NCBI GenBank assembly: GCA_016183075.1
Contig: JACPFH010000215.1
Span: forward strand, 1 to 6,389
Length of the DNA stretch: 6,389 nucleotides
Origin: Deltaproteobacteria bacterium
GTDB lineage: Bacteria > Desulfobacterota > Binatia > UBA9968
Reading direction: 5' to 3'
The translations under genes were made by a program, and so were the position numbers. Shown here piece by piece: positions 1 to 5,205 of the stretch (position 1 is its first letter; the number at the start of each line of letters is the position of its first letter). The notes beneath the pieces are model-generated. The model did not search any database. It was not told where the DNA came from and saw nothing but the letters and a program-made list of their open reading frames with translations.

Positions 1-538
1 CGCTGAACAGAAGAGGTTCTCCGGCGTCGGCGCAGGATTCTTTCAGCGCAATGTCCTTGGGCAGCTCGATGTGCACGGGCCCCGGCCTCCCGCTCAGCGC
101 TCGAACGAGGGCCGAGCGCATGATTCGAGGCGCGCTGTCCGCCGATGTGATTCTTACGGCCCATTTCGTAATCGGCCTTAACAGCGCGAGCTGGTCGATC
201 TCGTGCCATGAGTCCCGTCCTCGCTTGTGCTGCTCGCGCACGCCCGTTAGAGCAATCACTGGCGAAGAGTCGCGGTAAGCCGAAGCGAGCCCGATGACGA
301 GGTTGCACACCCCGGGACCCATGTGAGCAAGAACCGCGCCAGGGTTTCCCGTTACGCGCGCGTAGCCGTCGGCCATCGAGGCCCCTACCTGCTCGTGGCG
401 CACCGGCATGTAGTCGATGCCGGGCGTTCGATCAATGGCGTCAATCAGAGCCAGCACGGAATCGCCGCTGATCCCAAACACGCGCCTTACCCCCGCATCG
501 GCGAGCACCTGCGCTACTAATTCTGCTGCCGTCCGCAT
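1..538 (-). CDS. Thiamine pyrophosphate-dependent enzyme, acetolactate synthase-like, N-terminal part (3' end outside window)
   Basis: Reading the minus strand from the ATG at 538 gives 179 codons open to the window edge. The protein matches the N-terminal pyrimidine-binding (PYR) domain of the acetolactate synthase/benzoylformate decarboxylase/sulfoacetaldehyde acetyltransferase superfamily. Visible landmarks are RTAAELVAQVLADAGV at 2-17, the RHEQ motif at 47-50 whose Glu49 is the family's cofactor-activating glutamate, ADGYARVTG at 56-64, MGPGVCN at 73-79, SPVIALTG at 92-99, and GRPGPVHIELPKDI at 150-163, which ends this domain. The start is set by a GGAGG Shine-Dalgarno five bases upstream. 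Family members act in the cytoplasm on 2-oxo acids. The substrate cannot be told from this half, because the central and PP (diphosphate-binding) domains lie outside the window. It lies 132 bp downstream of the solute-binding protein gene on the same strand and may share its promoter. The family call is secure; the exact reaction is not. Confidence 0.9.
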   Translation of the reverse strand, partial: MRTAAELVAQVLADAGVRRVFGISGDSVLALIDAIDRTPGIDYMPVRHEQVGASMADGYARVTGNPGAVLAHMGPGVCNLVIGLASAYRDSSPVIALTGVREQHKRGRDSWHEIDQLALLRPITKWAVRITSADSAPRIMRSALVRALSGRPGPVHIELPKDIALKESCADAGEPLLFS

Positions 539-670
539 CTCATCCTCCGGCGTTGTTTTTTGCTTTGCGGAGCCTTCTCACGATAAGCGCCGAATCAACG
601 GGATCCTGGCTGCTTATTTCGTCTGCGTGTACTTGCGGTGATCGTTAATGCTCTTTTCCACGGTGCGGGC
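539..670. other. Intergenic spacer between the TPP-enzyme and solute-binding-protein genes
   Basis: This 132-bp gap separates two minus-strand genes. Apart from the Shine-Dalgarno site near 544-548, I see no convincing -35/-10 pair and no stem-loop followed by a T run. With neither promoter nor terminator visible, read-through from the solute-binding-protein gene into the TPP gene is plausible but not shown. Confidence 0.4.
544..548 (-). promoter_or_regulatory. Shine-Dalgarno site of the TPP-enzyme gene
   Basis: The minus strand reads GGAGG followed by ATGAG and then the start ATG at 538-536. An ATG at 543-541 overlaps this stretch but is in another frame, so the site supports the start at 538. 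Confidence 0.75.
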
Positions 671-1636
671 TTATTTGCCTTTGGCGGCGCGGTAGTAGTC
701 CACATCGTAATAGACGGCGAGACCTGTGCCCATTGGAGGCGTAAGGCCAAACTGGGTTCTCAAGCTGAGCACGCTCTCAAGCCCAGGCAAATTGAGCGAG
801 CCGGTTGCTGACAGCTCCTCCACACTCGCGCCAGCGGCCTTGGGACTGAGTTTCAGGTCGGTGGCGACAAGCTTAATGGCCGCTTCACGATTGGCCGGAT
901 CCTTAGCCCAGCGTATGCCGCCGAGCCAAGCATGCAGGAAGCCTATCAGAACGTCGCGATGGCTTTTAGCCCAGGCGCGGTTCACAGCAAATACCCCTCC
1001 CGGATAGTTGGGGAGCACGCCGAGATGGTCACCCATCCGCACCATCCCGGCCGCCGCGGCCTTGGCGTCAAACGGTGGGGTGAGGATTCCCGCGAAGGTT
1101 TCGCCGCGTGTCATTGATTCAAGCCTTCTGCCGGTGGCTCCCACGGCAACCAGCTCGTAGTCCCCGCGCTTGAGATCCAAACCGTGGGCCAGCAGGATGC
1201 GGCGCAACACCAAGGCGAAAGCCGTGTCCACTGCGTCAACAGCAAGTTTCTTACCGCGCAGATCATTCCAATTGCGAATCTCGGGCCGCACAAAGACAGG
1301 CAATTCTATCTTATCGGTGGTCTGAGCGACTGCTGCGATCTCGGCGCCCTCACGACCCGACCAGGCCAAAACGTTGTCAAAAGCCGTAGAAGCGATATCG
1401 AAGGTGCCCTTGCTGATGCCGCGCATCTGCTGCGTCGAGTCAGGTGTCGGTATCATTGCAACCTCGATTCCCTGCGCCGCAAACAGCCCGCGTGAGCGCG
1501 CGCCCACGGTGGCGGCATCGACCCTGAAGACGTTTAGCTTTACCTGCTGTAGTTCCTTTTGCTGAGCGCTAGCGCTTGCGGCCAAGAGGGGCGAGAGGAG
1601 CGTTACAACTACAAGCCTTGAAATCCTCATTTTCAT
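671..1636 (-). CDS. ABC transporter periplasmic solute-binding protein, NMT1/THI5 (SsuA/TauA-like) family
   Basis: The 321-residue protein begins with a Sec signal peptide: basic MKMRISR, a hydrophobic stretch at 8-22, and a cleavage site after Ala24 (SASA, then QQ). It is therefore exported and acts in the periplasm. The mature part has the two-lobed NMT1-like pattern, with LFAAQGIEVAMIPTPDS at 51-67, KGTFDIASTAFDNVLAW at 76-92, LRGKKLAVDAVDTAFALVLR at 126-145, a hinge region around 180-220, and a C-terminal FGLTPPMGTGL at 296-306. Such proteins deliver small organic ligands (pyrimidines, sulfonates, aromatic acids) to ABC permeases. No permease or ATPase gene lies beside it here, a situation common for this family in uncultured bacteria. 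An AAGGAGG site eight bases upstream selects the first ATG; a second ATG two codons later has poorer spacing. The gene is divergent from the M24 gene, suggesting shared regulation. The ligand is unknown. Confidence 0.9.
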   Translation of the reverse strand: MKMRISRLVVVTLLSPLLAASASAQQKELQQVKLNVFRVDAATVGARSRGLFAAQGIEVAMIPTPDSTQQMRGISKGTFDIASTAFDNVLAWSGREGAEIAAVAQTTDKIELPVFVRPEIRNWNDLRGKKLAVDAVDTAFALVLRRILLAHGLDLKRGDYELVAVGATGRRLESMTRGETFAGILTPPFDAKAAAAGMVRMGDHLGVLPNYPGGVFAVNRAWAKSHRDVLIGFLHAWLGGIRWAKDPANREAAIKLVATDLKLSPKAAGASVEELSATGSLNLPGLESVLSLRTQFGLTPPMGTGLAVYYDVDYYRAAKGK

Positions 1637-1644
1637 TGTTTTCT

Positions 1645-1651
1645 CCTCCTT
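1645..1651 (-). promoter_or_regulatory. Strong Shine-Dalgarno site of the solute-binding-protein gene
   Basis: The minus strand reads AAGGAGG with eight bases to the ATG at 1636-1634. The spacing to the second in-frame ATG would be 14, so the upstream ATG is preferred. Confidence 0.8.
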
Positions 1652-1683
1652 GTTCTTTTGTTAGGCATCAGCCAAGCAAGCGA

Positions 1684-1712
1684 ATGCTAGTTGACCTGTT
1701 CCCTTGCGTCAA
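1684..1712 (-). promoter_or_regulatory. Candidate sigma70-type promoter for the solute-binding-protein gene
   Basis: On the minus strand TTGACG (1712-1707) is followed after exactly 17 bp by TAGCAT (1689-1684). These match the consensus at 5 of 6 and 4 of 6 bases. Transcription would start near 1677, leaving a leader of about 40 bases. The -35 box lies inside the CCCTTG/CAAGGG palindrome, a position where a bound regulator could block polymerase. Confidence 0.5.
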
Positions 1713-1715
1713 GGG
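1701..1715. promoter_or_regulatory. 15-bp perfect inverted repeat, candidate operator
   Basis: CCCTTG-CGT-CAAGGG has six-base arms that are exact reverse complements with a 3-bp centre. It covers the -35 box of the minus-strand promoter. Its size and place suit a dimeric repressor site. No regulator gene is present in the window, so the binding protein is unknown. Confidence 0.4.
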
Positions 1716-1738
1716 ATCAAAACTTCGGATCCAAAACT
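1714..1738. repeat. Short tandem direct repeat in the divergent promoter region
   Basis: GGATCAAAACT at 1714-1724 is repeated as GGATCCAAAACT at 1727-1738, thirteen bases on and with one extra C. It directly abuts the inverted repeat at 1701-1715. It may be a pair of protein-binding half-sites or chance; the sequence alone cannot decide. Confidence 0.35.
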
Positions 1739-1751
1739 CTCATTCCATGAG
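1739..1751. promoter_or_regulatory. 13-bp inverted repeat CTCAT-TCC-ATGAG, candidate operator
   Basis: Five-base arms are exact reverse complements around a 3-bp centre, the same centre size as the 1701-1715 palindrome. It lies upstream of both candidate -35 boxes, 13 bp from the forward one. The arms are short enough that chance occurrence is possible. Confidence 0.3.
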
Positions 1752-1763
1752 CGATCCACCTCC

Positions 1764-1792
1764 TTGACGCACCGGGCGGCAAAAGTTATTCT
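1764..1792 (+). promoter_or_regulatory. Candidate sigma70-type promoter for the plus-strand gene cluster
   Basis: TTGACG (1764-1769) is followed after 17 bp by TATTCT (1787-1792), 5 of 6 and 4 of 6 matches to consensus. Transcription would begin near 1799, giving a leader of roughly 58 bases before the M24 gene. It shares the TTGACG box and spacer length with the opposing promoter, which supports coordinated divergent expression. Confidence 0.5.
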
Positions 1793-1856
1793 CCGAGGCT
1801 ACCAAAGGTAGGCGGGTGGGGGATCAACGAAGGGCTTTGCGACGGCGAGTCTAACG

Positions 1857-2969
1857 ATGAATCTGGAGATCGTTGCGCGGCAGAAGAAGGCGATGGCCGC
1901 AGCGGGGTTGGATGCGATCGTCTCTATCTCTCCCGAGAACGTGGCCTATACCTCGGGCATGGTGGTTCCGTCACAGCCACTTATGCGCTGGAGGCATGCC
2001 ATCTGTGTGGTCAGCGCGGACGGCCGGGCCGCCATGGTCGTCGTCGACATGGAGGAGACCACAGTGCGGGGATCCGGCGTTGCCGAAGATCTTCGCGTCT
2101 ACCGCGAGTTCGTCGAAGATCCCATAGAGAAGCTCTGCGACCTGCTTGTAGACTTTAAATTGGCGCAGGCAAAGATCGGGATCGAGATGGAGTATCTTCC
2201 CGCAAGAGATCACGGGACGCTCAAGAGGCGGCTTCCGGGCGTTACCCTGGCGCCGGCGGACGGGATCTTTAACGATCTGCGCATGATCAAAACTCGCGAA
2301 GAGTTAAGCTTGCTCCGCAGTCTTAGCAGGACTACGGATAAGGCGATCGGCGATGCTTTGAAGAACGCCAGTCGGGGCATGACGGAGATGGACCTCGCGG
2401 GCCTGCTCCTCAAAGGGATCTTCGCCGGCGGCGCGGACAATTTTAAGCTCATGATCATCGCCACGGGAGAGCGAAGCCAGTATCCCAACGTGGGGCCGAC
2501 AGAGCGCGTTCTCCGACAAGGGGATATCATCCGGATGGAGATTTTCGGCGTGAAGCGAGGCTATCATACGGGAGTTTGCCGCACGGCGGTTGTTGATGAG
2601 CCGACTGGGGAGCAGGCCAAGATCTGGGCGAAGCTGATCGAGTGCAAATATTCGGTCATGGATATGATCAAGCCCGGAGCCAACGCCAAGGACGTCTACC
2701 AGAGGTTTCTCAAGAAGTTCGCCGCGCTGGGCTTCGAGCCCATAAGCTTTGTGGGTCACGGCATCGGTCTGTTCCTCCACGAGGAGCCCTACCTGGGCCG
2801 CTATGGCGAAAAGACGCTGGAAGAAGGGATGGTTCTGGCTATCGAGCCGCTGGTCTTTATCCCCGGCAGGTTCGGAATGCAAAACAAGGACATGATTGCA
2901 GTGACCAACTCCGGGTGCGAGCTTCTCTCGGACCACACGCCGACCGACGATCTCATTCGTGTTTCCTAG
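1857..2969 (+). CDS. M24-family ('pita-bread') protein, creatinase/Xaa-Pro peptidase-like, with most metal ligands lost
   Basis: The 370-residue protein has the two-part creatinase/prolidase architecture. The N-terminal creatinase-like domain covers about 1-140 (MAAAGLDAIVSISPENVAY at 13-31), and the catalytic fold covers about 150-365 (GDIIRMEIFG at 222-231, VGHGIGLFLHEEP at 299-311, EEGMVLAIEP at 322-331). Compared with Pyrococcus furiosus prolidase, whose ligands are Asp209, Asp220, His284, Glu313 and Glu327, the matching positions here are Glu228, Gly239, His301, Glu330 and Lys344. The histidine of the usual PH motif is Asn211 (YPNVGP). Three ligands are changed, so binding of two metals is unlikely and ordinary Xaa-Pro peptidase activity is doubtful. 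Metal-free M24 enzymes such as creatinase and ectoine hydrolase cleave small C-N compounds and are the more likely relatives, but the substrate is unknown. The start fits the family N-terminus; its ribosome site is weak (GGCGAG at 1844-1849). First gene of the plus-strand cluster. Confidence 0.85.
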   Translation: MNLEIVARQKKAMAAAGLDAIVSISPENVAYTSGMVVPSQPLMRWRHAICVVSADGRAAMVVVDMEETTVRGSGVAEDLRVYREFVEDPIEKLCDLLVDFKLAQAKIGIEMEYLPARDHGTLKRRLPGVTLAPADGIFNDLRMIKTREELSLLRSLSRTTDKAIGDALKNASRGMTEMDLAGLLLKGIFAGGADNFKLMIIATGERSQYPNVGPTERVLRQGDIIRMEIFGVKRGYHTGVCRTAVVDEPTGEQAKIWAKLIECKYSVMDMIKPGANAKDVYQRFLKKFAALGFEPISFVGHGIGLFLHEEPYLGRYGEKTLEEGMVLAIEPLVFIPGRFGMQNKDMIAVTNSGCELLSDHTPTDDLIRVS

Positions 2970-2975
2970 TCGACC

Positions 2976-3894
2976 ATGAAGATTAGAAAAATCGAAACCA
3001 TACCGATTCGTTTGCCGACGCGCAGGGTCCATCAGTGGGCGAGCCTTACAACGTCGATCGGGGTATATGTCATCATCAAGCTGGAGACGGAAGAGGGGGT
3101 GGTGGGTTGGGGCGAGGCGCCGGTTTTGAAGGACTGGGGCGGTGATCACGGGAAGGCATGGACAAGGCGGTCAAAGGCTATCCTTACTCCAAGGCCGCCA
3201 TCGATATGGCCTTGTACGACGTCGTCGGCAAAGCTCTTGGGATTCCCGTTCACCAACTGCTCGGCGGGTGCTATCGGGATCGCGTGCCCATCGCGCACAG
3301 TATCGGACTCATGGAAATTGAGAAGGCCGTCGAAGAGGCGCTGCGGGTGAAGGAAGAAGGAATCAAGGCGATCAAGCTTAAGGGAGGCCAGGATCCAAAA
3401 CGGGATATCGATTTGGTCAGGCAGATTCGCGCGGCAGTGGCGCCGGGGGTCCAGCTCGCCGTGGATGCCAATCAGGGACCGATGAGAGCGCGTGGACTGT
3501 CCAAGACGTGCTGGAGATCGCGCAAAAGAGGGCCGCCGAGATCATTTCACTTTACACCACAAAGCCTGGCGGTCTCTTCAAGGCGCAAAAGGTTGCCGCC
3601 GTGGCCGAGGCGGCCGGGCTTGAGTGCAACGTCAACGGTTCCGTGGAGACCGGCGTCGGCAATGCCGCTAATCTCCATCTCGCAGCCGCTCTCAGTGTCG
3701 CGACTTTGCCATGCGTCATTCCGGTTTCGACGCCCGCCGGAAGAGGAAAAGGGGGAATCGCCGGGATCTACTATCAGGACGACATTATCACCGAGCCTTT
3801 CCGTTACGATTCGGGTGACGTTTTAGTCCCGGCAGAACCGGGACTGGGCATCGAGTTGGACGAACAGAAAATCAAGCGCTACCGCGCCGGCTAG
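2976..3894 (+). pseudogene. Mandelate racemase/muconate lactonizing enzyme-type (enolase superfamily) gene broken by two internal deletions
   Basis: Three reading frames each encode part of one enolase-superfamily protein. Segment 1 (2976 to about 3150) has the N-terminal capping domain MKIRKIETIPIRLP and ends after GWGEAPVLKDWGGDHG. Segment 2 (about 3152-3478) resumes at MDKAVKGYPYSKAAIDMALYD and carries LLGG, the catalytic lysine pair IKLKGG, and the metal-ligand motif VDANQG. Segment 3 (about 3475 to the TAG at 3892-3894) begins TDESAWTVQDVLEIA with the DES ligand, then TTKPGGL, and runs to the C-terminus. The stretch between capping domain and barrel (roughly 35-45 residues) and the stretch between VDAN and DES (roughly 45 residues) are absent. 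The second loss removes the glutamate ligand of the usual EQP motif. Each junction also shifts the frame, so no functional enzyme can be made from the sequence as given. The start lies 6 bp after the M24 stop. An assembly error is the main alternative to a true pseudogene. Confidence 0.85.
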
Positions 3895-3919
3895 TAGCAA
3901 AACGCTGGAGCGCTGGTAA

Positions 3920-4065
3920 ATCGTCAATAGTCAGTCGTCAATGGTCCCGGAGACTTCGTGAATCGTCAATCGTTATTCGTCAATGGGCCGCCTCCTTCCG
4001 CCCGTTTGACGGTTGACGTTTGACGGTTAACGTGTTTCTCCATTGACCAATAACCATTGACCAAT
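3920..4065. repeat. Heptanucleotide-repeat intergenic element with inverted halves
   Basis: The left half, 3920-3989, is ten consecutive 7-base units in one phase. ATCGTCA occurs at 3920 and 3962; close variants are ATAGTCA, GTCGTCA, ATCGTTA, TTCGTGA and TTCGTCA; the unit at 3948 (CGGAGAC) is a diverged spacer. The right half, 4003-4065, is nine phased units of the opposite polarity: CGTTTGA (4003, 4017), CGGTTGA, CGGTTAA, then GACCAAT (4045, 4059) with AACCATT between. The halves can pair: 3975-3986 is complementary to 4040-4051 at 11 of 12 bases, and 3934-3946 to 4052-4064 less well. A 13-bp GC-rich stretch separates them. It fills the gap between the broken enolase-superfamily gene and the opine-dehydrogenase gene. 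By analogy it resembles cyanobacterial short tandemly repeated repetitive (STRR) heptamer sequences. No transposase or CRISPR-like spacer is seen. Confidence 0.75.
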
Positions 4066-4083
4066 TTCTGCGGCTTTGCGCTC

Positions 4084-5190
4084 ATGGCCATTCGCAGGAT
4101 AGCGGTTTTGGGGGCGGGTAACGGCGGATGCGCCGCCGCAGCGGACCTGACCATGCGAGGCTATGAGGTCCGGCTGTATACGCGCTCCCATAAAACGCTT
4201 GAGCCCATCTCTGAGAGGGGCGGCATCGAGATCATAGAAGGAGGAAGGCAGGAGTTTGCCGCGCCTTCACTGTTAACTACGAAGATCGCTGAGGCGGTTG
4301 ACGGTGCCGATCTGATTGTCATCGCCGCCCCTTCGGTTGCCCATGAATCCTTTGGCGGAGAGCTTGCGGGGCTGTTGAACGACGACCAAATCCTGATGCT
4401 CAATCCCGGGCATACCGGGGGCTCGTTACATATGGCCAATGTTTTGCGAAAGAGCGGTTTAAAGGCGAGGCTCAGGTTGTGTGAGACGGTCACCTTGACG
4501 TACATCTGCCGGCTCATCGGACCCGCGCGGGTCGAAGTATACCGGCGCACGGCTCATCTGCGCTGCGCGGCGTTTCCCGCCGGCGCGACCGAAGAGCTCG
4601 TCGGCGAGATCGTCAAGGTTTACCCCAATGTCGTTGCGGCGAAAAATGTTATGGAAACCGGCCTGGCCAATATCAACGCCGTCATGCACCCCGCGGGGAT
4701 GGTTGGAAACGCGGGATGGATCGAAAAGACTTCGGGGGCTTTTTATTTTTACCGAGAGGGAATCTCACCCGCTGTCGCCAACGTGATCGCCGCTGTGGAT
4801 CGGGAGCGGCTTCAGATCGTGAAGCGGCTTGGTCTTCCGCCACTCAGCTTCGTTGAGATCTTCTTCGAGGCCGGTCTCACGTCCGAGGCCGCGCGCGCCT
4901 CGGGCTCGGTGTTTCGGGCGACTCAGGAGAGCGCGCCCAACCGGACGATCAAATCCCCCGCCAAGCTCGACCATCGCTACCTGAACGAAGACGTGGGCTA
5001 TGGACTGGTGCCGATGGCGGAGATCGGAAAGCTGTGTGGGGTCCAGACTCCGGTGGTCGACGCGCTGATTACGCTGGCTTCTGAAATGAACGGAGTTCCC
5101 TATCGCGAGCAGGGTCTGACCTTGGCGAAGATGGGCTTATCCGGCATTAAGTTCGAGGAGTTCATGGAAATTGTTCAGGCAGGATTTTAA
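4084..5190 (+). CDS. NAD(P)-dependent opine dehydrogenase family protein (octopine/nopaline dehydrogenase-like)
   Basis: The 368-residue protein starts with a Rossmann nucleotide-binding fold: IAVLGAGNGGCAAAADL at 6-22, with the GxGNGG loop at 10-15. It continues with ADLIVIAAPSVAH at 75-87 and NPGHTGG at 107-113. The C-terminal octopine-dehydrogenase domain (about 180-350) has NINAVMHPAGMVGNAG at 196-211 and LDHRYLNEDVGYGLVPM at 295-311. His202, in VMHP, matches the catalytic histidine of N-(1-D-carboxyethyl)-L-norvaline dehydrogenase. Such enzymes reversibly join an amino acid and a 2-oxo acid through reductive N-alkylation; in a catabolic setting they would cleave opines oxidatively. I chose the ATG at 4084 because the family N-terminus begins there. 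The reading frame extends to a TTG at 4057, but those nine codons fall partly inside the heptad repeat. No good Shine-Dalgarno precedes 4084, so expression may be weak. Substrate and direction are not shown. Confidence 0.88.
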   Translation: MAIRRIAVLGAGNGGCAAAADLTMRGYEVRLYTRSHKTLEPISERGGIEIIEGGRQEFAAPSLLTTKIAEAVDGADLIVIAAPSVAHESFGGELAGLLNDDQILMLNPGHTGGSLHMANVLRKSGLKARLRLCETVTLTYICRLIGPARVEVYRRTAHLRCAAFPAGATEELVGEIVKVYPNVVAAKNVMETGLANINAVMHPAGMVGNAGWIEKTSGAFYFYREGISPAVANVIAAVDRERLQIVKRLGLPPLSFVEIFFEAGLTSEAARASGSVFRATQESAPNRTIKSPAKLDHRYLNEDVGYGLVPMAEIGKLCGVQTPVVDALITLASEMNGVPYREQGLTLAKMGLSGIKFEEFMEIVQAGF

Positions 5191-5194
5191 GGAG
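5189..5194 (+). promoter_or_regulatory. Shine-Dalgarno site overlapping the opine-dehydrogenase stop codon
   Basis: AAGGAG overlaps the last two bases of the TAA at 5188-5190 and precedes the ATG at 5206 by 11 bases; a second purine-rich GAGAGGG is closer. The overlap implies that the two genes are on one transcript and translationally coupled. Confidence 0.65.
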
Positions 5195-5205
5195 AGGGAC
5201 GCGCG

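Noticed and set aside
51..520. Small plus-strand frames at 51-278 and 323-520
   Set aside because: They lie antisense to the TPP-enzyme gene, whose motifs (RHEQ, GPG, PGPVHIELPKD) are unmistakable on the minus strand.
2304..3149. 281-codon open frame on the minus strand opposite the M24 gene
   Set aside because: It is antisense to a clear family member, has no recognisable domain, and spans an intergenic junction. It reflects GC-rich codon structure, not a gene.
2976..3894. Programmed frameshifting in the enolase-superfamily gene
   Set aside because: Conserved segments, including a metal ligand, are physically absent at both junctions, so recoding alone could not restore a full protein.
3895..3919. 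CGCTGG-AG-CGCTGG direct repeat as a terminator after the broken gene
   Set aside because: The two hexamers are direct, not inverted, and no T run follows. Only the central AGCGCT is palindromic, which is too short.
3920..4065. CRISPR-like array
   Set aside because: Units are only 7 bases, contiguous and degenerate, with no spacers and with reversed polarity halfway; no Cas gene is present.
4057..4083. TTG start at 4057 for the opine-dehydrogenase-family gene
   Set aside because: It adds nine residues partly encoded by the heptad repeat and not matching the family N-terminus, which begins directly before the Rossmann strand at the 4084 ATG.
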